Assembly (NCBI RefSeq): GCF_003063295.1
Contig: NZ_MUXF01000014.1
Span: 1-64,000 of the forward strand
Direction: 5' to 3'
From: Arcobacter lacus
GTDB lineage: Bacteria; Campylobacterota; Campylobacteria; Campylobacterales; Arcobacteraceae
Length of the DNA stretch: 64,000 bases
Under the pieces are notes generated by a model. That model searched no databases and had not been told where the DNA came from. It saw nothing but the letters and a program-made list of their open reading frames with translations. The translations under genes and the position numbers were made by a program. Positions within the stretch are counted from its first letter, which is position 1; every line of letters starts with the position of its first letter. Positions 1 to 9,351 of this stretch are shown here, in pieces.

Positions 1-63
1 CTGGGTTCGAACCAGGGGCCAAATGATTAACAGTCATCTACTCTACCGCTGAGCTATGCCGGA
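1..63 (-). tRNA. tRNA-Asn (GTT), 3' end cut by the window edge
   Basis: Read on the minus strand, the acceptor arm starts TCCGGCA at 63, followed by a D arm (GCTCAGCGGTAGAG), an anticodon loop CTGTTAA (anticodon GTT, asparagine) and a T arm with TTCGAAC. The last bases of the acceptor stem lie outside the window. The gene has a near-perfect sigma-70 promoter just upstream (91-127). The leader is about 28 nt. Confidence 0.93.
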
Positions 64-90
64 ATCTTTTTTAACTTATTCTCTTAAATT

Positions 91-127
91 GGACGGGAAT
101 TATAATACCTTTTTCTCTTTTTGTCAA
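91..127 (-). promoter_or_regulatory. Consensus sigma-70 promoter of the tRNA-Asn gene
   Basis: On the minus strand TTGACA (122-127) and TATAAT (99-104) are separated by exactly 17 nt. The -10 box is followed by a C-rich discriminator, CCCGTCC. A 17-bp block covering the -10 and discriminator is repeated exactly in front of the tRNA-Ser gene at 61647-61663, which marks it as a stable-RNA promoter type in this genome. Confidence 0.85.
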
Positions 128-138
128 GAGATTTTTTG

Positions 139-1062
139 TTAATTTTGAAAATTTTTATAAAATTTAATTCCAGCATTGTCAATCAAGCCTATTTCATCGT
201 TTTTAATTAATTCTTTTAAAATGATTTTTGATTCATTATCAAACATATTTTCTATATCTTCAATAGTCAAAGGCCGTCTATTTATCATAGAAAGTATCTC
301 TTCTTTATTATATGAGATAATTTGTTTTGGTCTATTCTTAAAAACTATATTTACATTTATATTTTCAAATTTATTTGCAACTTTTTCTAAAAATTCATAA
401 CTTACTGGACTTACTTTATATGCAGGTGGTCTATCAATAGTTCCAATGTCAACTCTTTTAGGATTGATTTGTTTTACAGCATTAAACAATAATTCTATTT
501 CTTCTTCTTTATCATTTATATCGTTAACAAATAAAATTTCTAAAACAAAATCTTTTGTAGTTTTTTGTGAGAATTCAATCATCGAAGGTATAATTTTATT
601 AATTTCTACACTTTTATTTTGTCTATCAAGTTTTTTAAAACACTTTTCACTTACACAATCTAAAGATAATTTAACTATATCAATTTTTAATAAAGCATCA
701 AAAACCTCTTTTTTATAAATCGTACTTCCATTTGATAAAATTAAAGTTTTTGTTTCACCTTTTATCTTATTAATTTCATCAATTAATTCGCTTAATTTAG
801 GATACAAAGTTGGTTCACCATTACATGTAATTGTAATTACATCAATTTTAGGATGATTTTTAAAACTTTCTTTTATTGCTTTTATAATTTCATTAACACT
901 TGGAAATGTATCCATTTTATCAACAGTTTTAGCACCTTCTAATTCACAATATAAACAATCAAAATTACACTGTTTTTTTGATGGTGATAAATCAATACCT
1001 AATGATATTCCAAATCTTCTTGAAGGAATTGGTCCAAAAATAATAGAATTTGAATATGACAA
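139..1062 (-). CDS. Radical SAM protein of the COG0731 type
   Basis: A 307-residue protein with a radical SAM iron-sulfur motif CNFDCLYC (Cys32, Cys36, Cys39), placed after an N-terminal GPIPSRRFG segment. That N-terminus and overall length match the group of short radical SAM proteins related to wyosine synthase-like Fe-S oxidoreductases (COG0731). The substrate is unknown in this family. The C-terminal region (about 240-307) looks like a small helical winged domain. The start is TTG at 1062 with AAAAGGA 8 nt upstream. An in-frame ATT one codon earlier has better spacing, so the exact start is uncertain. It stands alone between the tRNA-Asn promoter and the hemE terminator. Confidence 0.8.
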   Translation of the reverse strand: MSYSNSIIFGPIPSRRFGISLGIDLSPSKKQCNFDCLYCELEGAKTVDKMDTFPSVNEIIKAIKESFKNHPKIDVITITCNGEPTLYPKLSELIDEINKIKGETKTLILSNGSTIYKKEVFDALLKIDIVKLSLDCVSEKCFKKLDRQNKSVEINKIIPSMIEFSQKTTKDFVLEILFVNDINDKEEEIELLFNAVKQINPKRVDIGTIDRPPAYKVSPVSYEFLEKVANKFENINVNIVFKNRPKQIISYNKEEILSMINRRPLTIEDIENMFDNESKIILKELIKNDEIGLIDNAGIKFYKNFQN

Positions 1063-1081
1063 AATAAAAATCCTTTTAAAT

Positions 1082-1110
1082 AAAAAAAGAGAAGCTAAAT
1101 AGCCTCTCTT
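1082..1110 (-). terminator. Rho-independent terminator behind hemE
   Basis: On the minus strand AGAGAGGCT and AGCTTCTCT form a 9-bp stem (one G-U wobble) with a 4-nt loop, followed by seven T. The odd pair is a wobble only in the minus-strand RNA (an A-C mismatch on the plus strand), so the element is oriented for hemE. Confidence 0.8.
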
Positions 1111-1139
1111 TTATAATAATTTTCTAAAACAAATTTGTT

Positions 1140-2180
1140 TTATGCTTTTTTTGATACTCGTTGACACTCTTTTACAAAGTGAATAGCATTTTCAACAGGA
1201 ACATCAGGTAAAATTCCATGACCTAAATTAAAGATGTGTCCAGTTCCACCCATAATATTTTGAATTCCTTCAACACACATTGTTGTTGCTTCTTTTGAAT
1301 ACAATCTACAAGGCTCCATATTTCCTTGTAAAACATATTTTTCACCTAATTTTTCTTTTGCAAGAGCCATTGGTGTTCCCCAATCTACTCCAAATACATC
1401 GAAGTTTCCGTAAACTAAACCTCTTTCAATAAATGCAGCAATTCCTTTTGGAAACATAATAACTGGAATATGAGGATATTTTTCTTTTAAATACTCAGCA
1501 ATTTCTACCATATATTTCCACGAAAACTCATCATATTTTGAAGGTTCAATTGCCGCAGCCCAAGAATCAAAAATTTGAACTACATCAACTCCAGCTTCAA
1601 TTTGTTTTTCCATATAAAACTTAACTACATCAGTTACACGTCTAAGAATTTTATGTAAAAACTCTGGATCCGAATACATCATTTTTTTACAAAGATTGTA
1701 TGTTTTTGTTCCTTGACCTTCAATCATATAAGTTGCAAGTGTCCAAGGAGCACCTGTAAATCCAATCAAAGCTTTATCTTGAGGTAATCTTTGTTTTAAA
1801 ATTTTAATAGTTTCATAAACATAAGTTAATTTATTTGCAGCTTCTTCGCCACCAATTAAAGCATCTAAATCAGCTTGCGTTTTTATTGGTTTATCAAAAA
1901 CTGGACCTTCACCCTTTAAAAAATCTAATTTCATTCCCATTTCATTTGGTACAACTAAAATATCACTAAATAAAATAGCTGCATCAACACCAACAATATC
2001 AAGTGGTTGAATTGTAACTTCAGCAGCAAGTTCTGGATTATGACATAAATTTAAAAAATTCCCAGCTTTTGCTCTTACTTCCATATATTCTGGTAGGTAT
2101 CTTCCAGCTTGTCTCATCATCCAAACAGGAGTGTAAGGAGTCTCTTTTCTAAAACATGCATCTACAAAAATTTTTGACAT
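1140..2180 (-). CDS. hemE: Uroporphyrinogen decarboxylase
   Basis: A 346-residue protein of the usual length for HemE, the cytoplasmic enzyme that removes four acetate carboxyls from uroporphyrinogen III to give coproporphyrinogen III in haem synthesis. The N-terminal signature [13 protein letters not shown] (residues 20-32) with its substrate-binding arginines and the second signature [13 protein letters not shown] are both present. It lies 12 bp behind the YqhA-type gene and ends at a clear terminator, so it is the last gene of a gyrA-asd-yqhA-hemE string. Confidence 0.97.
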   Translation of the reverse strand: MSKIFVDACFRKETPYTPVWMMRQAGRYLPEYMEVRAKAGNFLNLCHNPELAAEVTIQPLDIVGVDAAILFSDILVVPNEMGMKLDFLKGEGPVFDKPIKTQADLDALIGGEEAANKLTYVYETIKILKQRLPQDKALIGFTGAPWTLATYMIEGQGTKTYNLCKKMMYSDPEFLHKILRRVTDVVKFYMEKQIEAGVDVVQIFDSWAAAIEPSKYDEFSWKYMVEIAEYLKEKYPHIPVIMFPKGIAAFIERGLVYGNFDVFGVDWGTPMALAKEKLGEKYVLQGNMEPCRLYSKEATTMCVEGIQNIMGGTGHIFNLGHGILPDVPVENAIHFVKECQRVSKKA

Positions 2181-2192
2181 CTTTTACCTTTT

Positions 2193-2705
2193 TTAATGTT
2201 TTCCAACTTTACCAGTAAAGTAAAGCCCAACTGCTAATGCTACAATAGCTAGTGCAAAATATAATAATTCTAGCGGTGTTTGATAACTTGTATGTAATAC
2301 TCTTTGGAAATAGTTTACAACTAAAACCATGATAATTACTTTTGCAATTTTATCTTTTAATTGATCCAATGAACTAATGTTTAAAATTGAATTACATTCT
2401 TCAGGTGTACACGCTGCATCTATTTTTGATATAAATAACTCATAAACTCCAAAAGAAAAAATTAACAAAACAACAGCAATTAGATATAAATCTACTGCTC
2501 CAATAATTCCTGCAACTATATCCTCATGAAAATGTTCTGGATGGCTTCCGTCAATAAATGTTGTAATAATAAATTTTGCAACATCAATAATATCAATGCT
2601 TGCAACAATAAATAAAATTACAGCTCCCATAAAACCAAAAATTACAGCTAAAATAACTATAAATCTACTTTTCCAAAGAGCATTCTCAAAAAGTTTTTCA
2701 AGCAT
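2193..2705 (-). CDS. YqhA/UPF0114 family inner membrane protein
   Basis: A 170-residue protein that opens with MLEKLFENALWKSRF, the typical start of the UPF0114 (YqhA) family. It has about four hydrophobic segments (around residues 16-38, 40-60, 70-92 and 120-160) and a charged loop with HPEHFHED between the second and third. The family has no established biochemical role. Its stop-start junction with asd shares one base (2705), so translation is probably coupled. Confident as a family call, not as a function. Confidence 0.85.
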   Translation of the reverse strand: MLEKLFENALWKSRFIVILAVIFGFMGAVILFIVASIDIIDVAKFIITTFIDGSHPEHFHEDIVAGIIGAVDLYLIAVVLLIFSFGVYELFISKIDAACTPEECNSILNISSLDQLKDKIAKVIIMVLVVNYFQRVLHTSYQTPLELLYFALAIVALAVGLYFTGKVGKH

Positions 2706-3742
2706 TAAATATCACTTTCTAAATCTATCCATTTTAAAGCAATTCTAACTGCATTTGTAGCAGCTCCAACTCTTACTTGATCTGCAACGTTAAAATAGTG
2801 AACAATGTTTTGTGCATAAACATCTTTTCTAATTCTTCCAACATATGTAAAATCTGTATCTGTTGAAATAATTGGCATTGGATATTTTTTATTTGCTAAA
2901 TCATCAATCACTTTTACATTTTCAAAATTGATTAATGCATTTCTTACTTCTTCAACATCAACATCAATATTATCTTCAAAAGTTACAGTTATTGATTCAC
3001 TATGACTTCTTAAAACTGGTACTCTTACACAAGTTGCAGCTACTTGAATCTCTTTATGCATAATTTTTTGAGTTTCTAAAACCATTTTCATCTCTTCTTT
3101 AGTAAAACCATTCTCTTTTGCTACATCAATTTGTGGAATTACATTTAAAGCGATTTGATAAGGAAATGCTTTTATTTCTGTTTCGTCTAATCTAAATGCA
3201 AAAAAGTCTTGCATCTGTTTTACAAGCTCTTCCATACCAGTTTTTCCAGCACCAGAAACTGCTTGATAAGTTGAAACATCAACTCTTTTGATTCCATATA
3301 ATTCATCTAAAGGTTTTAAACTTTGAACCATTTGAATTGTCGAACAATTTGGATTTGCAATAATTCCAGTTTCTTTCCATAATTTAATATCTTCTGGATT
3401 AACTTCAGGTACAACTAATGGAACTTTTGGATCCATTCTAAAATGACTTGTATTATCAATTACAACTGCACCTGCTTCTACTGCAAATTTTGCAAATTTT
3501 TCTGAAACTGAACCACCTGCACTAAAAAATGCAATTTCAACATCATTTTCTTCAAAAACTGTTTCAGTTAATTCTAAAACAGTAACTTCTTTATTCATAT
3601 ATTCAATTTTAGAACCAGCACTTCTTGCACTTGCAAGTGGTATTAATTTGTTAATAGGGAAATTTACTTCTTCTAAAACTCTAAATAACTCTTCACCAAC
3701 TGCTCCAGTAGCTCCTACTACTGCTACATTGAATTTTCTCAT
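2705..3742 (-). CDS. asd: Aspartate-semialdehyde dehydrogenase
   Basis: A 345-residue NADP-dependent enzyme that reduces aspartyl-4-phosphate to aspartate semialdehyde, the branch point to lysine/diaminopimelate, threonine and methionine. The N-terminal Rossmann motif is GATGAVGEE (10-18). The catalytic cysteine is Cys133 in NPNCSTIQ, and the RVPVLRSHSE segment carries the catalytic histidine. It starts 2 bp downstream of the gyrA stop codon. In Campylobacter, asd and gyrA also lie close together. Confidence 0.97.
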   Translation of the reverse strand: MRKFNVAVVGATGAVGEELFRVLEEVNFPINKLIPLASARSAGSKIEYMNKEVTVLELTETVFEENDVEIAFFSAGGSVSEKFAKFAVEAGAVVIDNTSHFRMDPKVPLVVPEVNPEDIKLWKETGIIANPNCSTIQMVQSLKPLDELYGIKRVDVSTYQAVSGAGKTGMEELVKQMQDFFAFRLDETEIKAFPYQIALNVIPQIDVAKENGFTKEEMKMVLETQKIMHKEIQVAATCVRVPVLRSHSESITVTFEDNIDVDVEEVRNALINFENVKVIDDLANKKYPMPIISTDTDFTYVGRIRKDVYAQNIVHYFNVADQVRVGAATNAVRIALKWIDLESDI

Positions 3743-3744
3743 TT

Positions 3745-6327
3745 TTACTCTTCCTCACCTTTTTCTAAATTGTCATTTGAATCTAATATATCTATTAAAT
3801 TTTTTTCTTCATTTGTACTATTTGTTTCAATAACTTCACCATCTTCGTTATATCTAATTACATTTCCATTTTCATCAAGTTCTATTTCTTCATCTTCTTT
3901 TGGACATTTTGCAATAGATACAACTTTATCGTTACTATCAACATTTACAATTATTACTCCACTTGTATTTCTTCCAGCTTTTCTAATTGTATTCATGTCA
4001 ACTCTAATCATTTTTCCAATTGATGTTAGTAACATTAAATCTTGAGTATCATCAACTAAAACTTCACCAATAACATTTCCTGTTTTTGTAGATAATTTCA
4101 TAGCAATAACACCCGAACCAGCTCTATTTGTAAGTCTATATTCTTCAACAGTTGTTCGTTTTCCAATTCCTTTTTCAGAAACAGTTAATATTTCTTGTTC
4201 TTCACTGCTAATAACATCAGCATCAACAACAAAATCTGTATCAATTTTAAATTTAATACCTCTTACTCCTCTTGTGCTTCTTCCTTGATCTCTTGTTTTT
4301 TCAAGTTCAAATCTAATACATTGACCAAGACTTGTAAATATCATAATATATTGCGTTTGAACATCAGCAATTTTTGCTGTTACAATTTCATCAGCATCGT
4401 CAAGAACGATAGCTCTTACTCCATTACTTCTTATATTACTAAATTCATTTAAACTAGTTCTTTTTACAATACCATTTCTTGTAAAGAACACTAAAGATTT
4501 ACTTTCATCAAAATCTGGTGTTGGAATTATTTCCATAATTTTTTCATCAGGTCTTAAATTGATTAAGTTTACAACTGCTTTTCCTTTTGCAATTCTACTT
4601 CCTTCTGGAATTTTATAAACTTTTAACCAATATAATTGTCCCATATTTGTAACAAACATCAATGTATCATGAGTATTACTTACAAAGAATCTTTCAATAA
4701 AGTCATCATCGTGAGTAGTAACTGCAACTTTTCCTTTTCCACCTCTTTTTTGTTTTTCATAAGCTTTTATAGGAACTCTTTTTACATATCCATTATGAGT
4801 GATTGTAACAACCATTGGCTCATTTGGAATTAAATCTTCAATATCAATTTCATCATAAGAATCTTCAATTTCTGTTTTTCTATCATTAGAGAATTTTTCT
4901 TTAATTTCTGTTAATTCTTCTCTAATAATTTCATTTAATTTTTCTTCACTTCTTAAAATTGCTTCTAATTCTGCAATTAATATCATAAGTTCTTGATATT
5001 CAGCTTCAAGTTTATCTCTTTGAAGTCCTGTTAATCTTCCAAGTCTCATATCTAAAATTGCTTGTGATTGAATAGCACTTAAATCAAATCTTGTTTCTAA
5101 ACTCTCTTTAGCTTCTGCATCATTTGAACTAGATCTAATAATTCTTACAACTTCATCGATATTATCAACAGCAATTTTTAAACCTTCTAAGATATGTGCT
5201 CTTGCTTTTGCTTTTTCTAAATCAAATATTGTTCTTCTAATAATTACAGTTTTTCTATGAGATAAGAAAATATTTAATATTTGTGGTAAATTAAATACTT
5301 TTGGCTCTTTATTATAAACTGCAAGTAAAATAATTCCAAAAGTTGTTTCCATTGGAGTTGATTTATATAAATTATTTAAAACAATCTCACTCATAGCATC
5401 TTTTTTAAGTTCAATTACAACTCTAATACCTTCTCTATCAGACTCATCTCGAACTTCAGAAATTCCATCAATTTGTTTATCTTTTGCTAAATTTGCAATA
5501 AGTTCAATAAGTCTTGCTTTATTTACTTGATATGGCAATTCATCAATAACAATAATCTCTTTTTTAGCTTTTGTTTCAATATGATGTTTTGCTCTAATTC
5601 TTACTCTTCCTCTTCCTGTATTATAAGCATCAATAATTCCACGTCTTCCAAAAATAGTTCCACCAGTTGGAAAATCTGGACCTTGAACAAATTGCATCAA
5701 ATCATCAGCTTCAGCTTCTGGATTATCAATTAAATATAAAATTGCTTCTAGTAATTCTCCAAGATTGTGAGGTGGTATTTTTGTTGCCATACCAACAGCA
5801 ATTCCTTCACTTCCATTTAAAAGTAATGTTGGAACTCTTGTTGGAAGGACAGAAGGCTCTTTCATTGTATCATCATAATTTGGAACAAAGTTTACCGTAT
5901 CTTTATCTAAATCTCTTAAAACTTCTTCAGCAATTCTAGTCATTCTAGCTTCAGTATATCTCATGGCTGCTGCATTATCACCATCAATAGAACCAAAGTT
6001 TCCTTGTCCATCAACAAGAGGTGCTCTTAAAGAGAAATTTTGTGCCATTCTTACAAGTGCATCATAAACCGAAATGTCTCCATGAGGGTGATATTTACCG
6101 ATAACATCTCCAACAATTCTTGCAGATTTTTTATAAGCAGATTTTGAAGTAATACTTAAATCATGCATTGCATACAAAATTCTTCTATGAACTGGCTTTA
6201 ATCCATCTTTTGCATCTGGCAATGCTCGTCCAATAATAACACTCATAGAATAATCTAAATATGAAGCTTTAACAGAATCTTCTATATTTACATTTATAAT
6301 ATCTTGATTTTCGAAAAGGTTTTCCAT
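3745..6327 (-). CDS. gyrA: DNA gyrase subunit A, with Ile85 in the quinolone-resistance region
   Basis: An 860-residue GyrA, the cleavage-religation subunit of gyrase. The winged-helix and tower domains fill the first 500 residues, with the catalytic tyrosine at 124 ([10 protein letters not shown]). The C-terminal beta-pinwheel follows, with a GyrA box-like QKRGGKGK and an acidic tail. The quinolone-resistance region reads [12 protein letters not shown] (80-91): residue 85 is Ile (codon ATT, 6073-6075), while sensitive Arcobacter and Campylobacter have Thr there. Asp at the E. coli 87-equivalent (residue 89) is unchanged. First gene of a minus-strand string with asd, yqhA-like and hemE. Confidence 0.98.
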   Translation of the reverse strand: MENLFENQDIINVNIEDSVKASYLDYSMSVIIGRALPDAKDGLKPVHRRILYAMHDLSITSKSAYKKSARIVGDVIGKYHPHGDISVYDALVRMAQNFSLRAPLVDGQGNFGSIDGDNAAAMRYTEARMTRIAEEVLRDLDKDTVNFVPNYDDTMKEPSVLPTRVPTLLLNGSEGIAVGMATKIPPHNLGELLEAILYLIDNPEAEADDLMQFVQGPDFPTGGTIFGRRGIIDAYNTGRGRVRIRAKHHIETKAKKEIIVIDELPYQVNKARLIELIANLAKDKQIDGISEVRDESDREGIRVVIELKKDAMSEIVLNNLYKSTPMETTFGIILLAVYNKEPKVFNLPQILNIFLSHRKTVIIRRTIFDLEKAKARAHILEGLKIAVDNIDEVVRIIRSSSNDAEAKESLETRFDLSAIQSQAILDMRLGRLTGLQRDKLEAEYQELMILIAELEAILRSEEKLNEIIREELTEIKEKFSNDRKTEIEDSYDEIDIEDLIPNEPMVVTITHNGYVKRVPIKAYEKQKRGGKGKVAVTTHDDDFIERFFVSNTHDTLMFVTNMGQLYWLKVYKIPEGSRIAKGKAVVNLINLRPDEKIMEIIPTPDFDESKSLVFFTRNGIVKRTSLNEFSNIRSNGVRAIVLDDADEIVTAKIADVQTQYIMIFTSLGQCIRFELEKTRDQGRSTRGVRGIKFKIDTDFVVDADVISSEEQEILTVSEKGIGKRTTVEEYRLTNRAGSGVIAMKLSTKTGNVIGEVLVDDTQDLMLLTSIGKMIRVDMNTIRKAGRNTSGVIIVNVDSNDKVVSIAKCPKEDEEIELDENGNVIRYNEDGEVIETNSTNEEKNLIDILDSNDNLEKGEEE

Positions 6328-6407
6328 AAAAAAGGCCTTTAGTATATAAAATTAATAGATTATATCTAAATTGTACTTTAGTAATTCTTGTATCAAAGTA
6401 TTAAACG

Positions 6408-6442
6408 AAAAAAGGGGACAAAAGCCTAAACTTTGATCCCCT
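6408..6442 (-). terminator. Terminator behind the DUF465 gene
   Basis: On the minus strand AGGGGATCAAAG pairs with CTTTTGTCCCCT, with two single-base bulges, and is followed by six T. It separates the DUF465 gene (stop at 6465) from gyrA (start at 6327). Confidence 0.75.
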
Positions 6443-6464
6443 CTTTACTATTAAAAATTATAAA

Positions 6465-6680
6465 TTAATTTTCAGCTTTATGTTTTACAATCATATTGTA
6501 AATTTCATCTTTTAATTTTAATTTTTCTTTTTTCTTTGATTCAATTTCGAATTGATCAGCATGAGAATTTTCTAAATTTACAATTTCGTGATCTAAATCA
6601 TTATGTTTTTCAAAAACTCTATTGAAATGAGAGTCTTTTTGTTTTAATTCAGCAATGATATCTCTATATTCGTGAAACAT
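6465..6680 (-). CDS. Small YdcH/DUF465 family protein
   Basis: A 71-residue highly charged helical protein (MFHEYRDIIAELKQKDSHF at the start) of the DUF465 (YdcH) family, predicted to form a two-helix hairpin or coiled coil. No function is established. It is monocistronic: it has its own -10 box (6713-6718), a good ribosome-binding site AGGA 6 nt before ATG and its own terminator. Confidence 0.8.
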   Translation of the reverse strand: MFHEYRDIIAELKQKDSHFNRVFEKHNDLDHEIVNLENSHADQFEIESKKKEKLKLKDEIYNMIVKHKAEN

Positions 6681-6712
6681 TTGGTGTCCTATTTTTTAAA
6701 TTTGATTTCTTT

Positions 6713-6718
6713 ATTATA
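6713..6718 (-). promoter_or_regulatory. -10 box of the DUF465 gene
   Basis: TATAAT on the minus strand, 33 nt before the start codon, preceded by TTG. No convincing -35 box is visible, as is common in Campylobacterota. Confidence 0.5.
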
Positions 6719-6763
6719 CAAACTATGTTCTTAAAATTTTGTAAAAATAATATTTATTATATT

Positions 6764-7945
6764 TTAACTTCTATAATCTGCATTTATTTCAACATATTTG
6801 TAGCCTAAATCACAACCATATGCTGTAAATTTTCCATCACCTAAACCAATGTCACAAATAATTTTATATTTGTCTTTTTTTAACACTTCAAAAGCCTTTG
6901 CTTCTATTGCTGCATCAAAACAAATTTCACCTTTATTAAAAACAATTACATCATTATATGAAATTACAAGTTTTTCTTCATCACAATCAATTCTTGAAGC
7001 TCCAATAGTTGAAGCAATTCTTCCAAAATTTGGATCTTCTCCAAAAAGTGCAGTTTTCACTAAAAGTGAATTAGATAAAGCTTTAGCAGCAATTTCAGCT
7101 TGTTTATCATCTTTTGCATTTATAACTTCAAATGCAGCCACTTTTTTAGCACCTTCACCATCTGCAACCATTAACATCGCCATATCATGCATAACCAGTC
7201 TTAAAACTTCTTTGAAAGCTTCTTTGTCATAAGCATTTGATTTTCCATTTGCTAAAACCATAACTGTATCATTTGTTGAAGTATCTCCATCAACTGAAAT
7301 TGCATTAAAAGTTGTCTCTTTATTTATATTTAAAGCCTCTTTTATATCTTCATAAGGAGCAGCAGCATCTGTACAAATAAAACAAAGCATAGTTGCTAAA
7401 TTTGGATTTATCATTCCTGCACCTTTTGCAACTGCACCTATTTTAAATGAAGTTCCATTTTCAAGTTTCACTTCATACATACAAGTTTTAGCATACGCAT
7501 CTGTTGTCATAATTGCTTTTGATAAGTTTTCACCATTTTTAGCTGTTAAATCAAATTTTTTTGCCCCTGCTATTAATTTTTCAATTGGCAATGGATTTCC
7601 AATAACACCTGTGCTACTCATAACTGGATTAATCAAATCAAAATCAAGTTGAGAAAACAAAGTATTGATTGACTCTATTCCTTTTCTTCCTGTTAATGCA
7701 TTTGCATTTTTTGAATTTATTAAAACAAAATTTGTTTTAAAATTTTCTCCATATTGTAAAAAATGTTTTAAAGGAGCTGCTTGAAATCTATTTTCTGTAA
7801 AAACCGCTGCAACGGTACAAGCCTCTTTTGTATAAATAAATCCTAAATCATTATTTCCATTTGGTTTAAGACCTGCATGGATTCCATCACAATAAAATCC
7901 ATCAATTTGATCAATATAACCTTTTATAGGCATAATAGTAAACAT
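6764..7945 (-). CDS. argJ: Bifunctional ornithine acetyltransferase / N-acetylglutamate synthase
   Basis: A 393-residue ArgJ, which recycles the acetyl group from N-acetylornithine to glutamate in arginine synthesis. It is made as a precursor that cuts itself between Ala184 and Thr185 in the motif NPNLATMLCF, giving two chains, with Thr185 as the nucleophile. The length and the GAVAKGAGMI segment before the cut are typical. Translation may start at Met1 or Met5. It begins 1 bp after the stop of the K+ channel gene, so the two are probably co-transcribed. Confidence 0.95.
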   Translation of the reverse strand: MFTIMPIKGYIDQIDGFYCDGIHAGLKPNGNNDLGFIYTKEACTVAAVFTENRFQAAPLKHFLQYGENFKTNFVLINSKNANALTGRKGIESINTLFSQLDFDLINPVMSSTGVIGNPLPIEKLIAGAKKFDLTAKNGENLSKAIMTTDAYAKTCMYEVKLENGTSFKIGAVAKGAGMINPNLATMLCFICTDAAAPYEDIKEALNINKETTFNAISVDGDTSTNDTVMVLANGKSNAYDKEAFKEVLRLVMHDMAMLMVADGEGAKKVAAFEVINAKDDKQAEIAAKALSNSLLVKTALFGEDPNFGRIASTIGASRIDCDEEKLVISYNDVIVFNKGEICFDAAIEAKAFEVLKKDKYKIICDIGLGDGKFTAYGCDLGYKYVEINADYRS

Positions 7946-7946
7946 T

Positions 7947-9074
7947 TTATATATCCTCTGGTTGTTTATTTAAAGTTAAAATTCTTTTTGCCCTTATTAT
8001 TCCACTTTGAGAACCAACTAATAAAAGCTTACTATTTGCATTTATTGATGTTTCACCTTTTGGCATTTGAATAAATCGTCCATTAGCTTCAGTTATTCCA
8101 ATCACTGAAACTTTTAATGTATCTCTTAAACGTAAATCTTTTAATTCTCTTCCTACAACCCAAGATGTCTCTTTTACAAAAACTTCTTCCATTGCAATTG
8201 GAGTATCAATTTTATATAAAAATTCATCAAGAATATTTTCCATATCAGGACGAATAGCCATTGCACTTACTCTTTTTGCCATAAGTGATGGAGTTGCTAC
8301 AACTTTATCAGCACCTAATTTTTTTAATCTTATTTTTTCATTTAATGTTTCAGCATTTGAAATAATTAAAAAAGGAGCTCTTCCTAACTCTTTTTCATAA
8401 AGTCTAACTGATGCAATAAGTGTAATATTATCTGAAATATTTTTTGATAAAGATATGGCACCTTTTGCAGAGCTTAGGTGAGCTTTTAAAAAGGCTGTCT
8501 CTTTATATGGTTCTTCTTTTATAAAATAAGGATAACCATTTTCTCTAGCAATATCTTCAATATTATCACTTGGATCAACTACAACAAAAGGAATATGATT
8601 TTCTCTAAATTGTCTTGCTAATTGTGCCGTATATTCATTGTGATAACAAATCACAAAGTGTCTTCTTAGTCTTGCTATTTTATAAAGCATTTTTCTCTCC
8701 TTTAATAGCTCTCTTAAATTACCATTCATAAAAACATCTATTACAATACCGACTGCAAACATTGTACTTGCAAATCCAGCATACATTAGAAATGTAGTAA
8801 ATACAATCGTTTCATTTTTGAAATTTGATTCATTTAAAGCGCCAAATCCTGTATTTGTAAGAGTATACGCTGTTTGAAAGATAGCCTGCATGATAGTATA
8901 ATTTTCAAAATAAACATAAGCTAATGTTCCAATTATCATCAGTAATTGAATAATTATTAAGGGAAATCTTAGAGGTTTTAATTTTGAATAAATAATTGGG
9001 TTTAAATCATATAAAGGCTTAGCCGCTTTTATTTCCCAACCAATAGTTTTTTTGAATTTTATGAAGATACTCAT
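7947..9074 (-). CDS. Potassium channel with a cytoplasmic RCK/TrkA-type domain
   Basis: A 375-residue two-helix channel: TM1 about 38-56, pore loop 60-80, TM2 about 91-114, then an RCK region (about 139-260) and a TrkA-C-like end (about 290-370). The expected filter TVGYG is replaced by TNTGFG (73-78). The nucleotide-binding loop of the RCK domain lacks the usual glycines (VICYHNEYTA at 141-150), so it may not bind NAD in the normal way. No ribosome-binding site is visible: the ATG sits in a hairpin with the rpmB stop codon. H. pylori KchA is a likely relative. Confidence 0.8.
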   Translation of the reverse strand: MSIFIKFKKTIGWEIKAAKPLYDLNPIIYSKLKPLRFPLIIIQLLMIIGTLAYVYFENYTIMQAIFQTAYTLTNTGFGALNESNFKNETIVFTTFLMYAGFASTMFAVGIVIDVFMNGNLRELLKERKMLYKIARLRRHFVICYHNEYTAQLARQFRENHIPFVVVDPSDNIEDIARENGYPYFIKEEPYKETAFLKAHLSSAKGAISLSKNISDNITLIASVRLYEKELGRAPFLIISNAETLNEKIRLKKLGADKVVATPSLMAKRVSAMAIRPDMENILDEFLYKIDTPIAMEEVFVKETSWVVGRELKDLRLRDTLKVSVIGITEANGRFIQMPKGETSINANSKLLLVGSQSGIIRAKRILTLNKQPEDI

Positions 9075-9105
9075 GAAAGCACTTTATCTAGTGCTTCTTA
9101 TGAGT
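9069..9105 (-). promoter_or_regulatory. Stem-loop joining the rpmB stop codon and the K+ channel start codon
   Basis: On the minus strand ACTCAT...AAGCACT pairs with AGTGCTT...ATGAGT: an inner stem of about 8 bp and an outer stem of 6 bp, split by a small mismatch, with an AGATAA loop. The rpmB TAA lies in the 5' arm and the channel ATG in the 3' arm. There is no T run, so it is not a typical terminator. Confidence 0.55.
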
Positions 9106-9286
9106 GTTTTTTAAGTGTTCTTAGCTCTTTAGCAGAAATTCTTAATTTAGTAGTAGTTCCATCTTCAAGTGTAACTCTAACTGTTCTAATATTTGGTAAG
9201 AATCTTCTTCTTGTTCTATTTTTAGCGTGACTTACGTTGTTACCAACCATTGGTCCTTTTCCAGAAATTGCACATTTTCTTGACAT
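9098..9286 (-). CDS. rpmB: 50S ribosomal protein L28
   Basis: A 62-residue L28, a standard component of the large ribosomal subunit. It opens with [20 protein letters not shown], the typical family start, followed by [10 protein letters not shown]. Ribosome-binding site AAGGAAG precedes the ATG. Transcription probably starts from the -10 box at 9324-9329. The K+ channel follows after 23 bp. Confidence 0.97.
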   Translation of the reverse strand: MSRKCAISGKGPMVGNNVSHAKNRTRRRFLPNIRTVRVTLEDGTTTKLRISAKELRTLKKHS

Positions 9287-9323
9287 TTGTCTTCCTTTTT
9301 TTTATAGTGAAAAATATTTGCGT

Positions 9324-9329
9324 ATTCTA
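9324..9329 (-). promoter_or_regulatory. -10 box of rpmB
   Basis: GATAGAAT on the minus strand fits the Campylobacterota -10 pattern (g-n-TA-n-AAT). It lies 37 nt before the rpmB ATG, and AAGGAAG lies between them. Confidence 0.5.
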
Positions 9330-9351
9330 TCCTAAATTTCTTAAGTTAAAT

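Noticed and set aside
5667-5939. Plus-strand frames opposite gyrA and gltB
   Set aside because: They lie wholly inside conserved genes, with biased low-complexity composition and no ribosome-binding sites.
9069-9105. The rpmB/K+ channel hairpin as a terminator
   Set aside because: No T run follows the stem on the minus strand, and it contains the next start codon.
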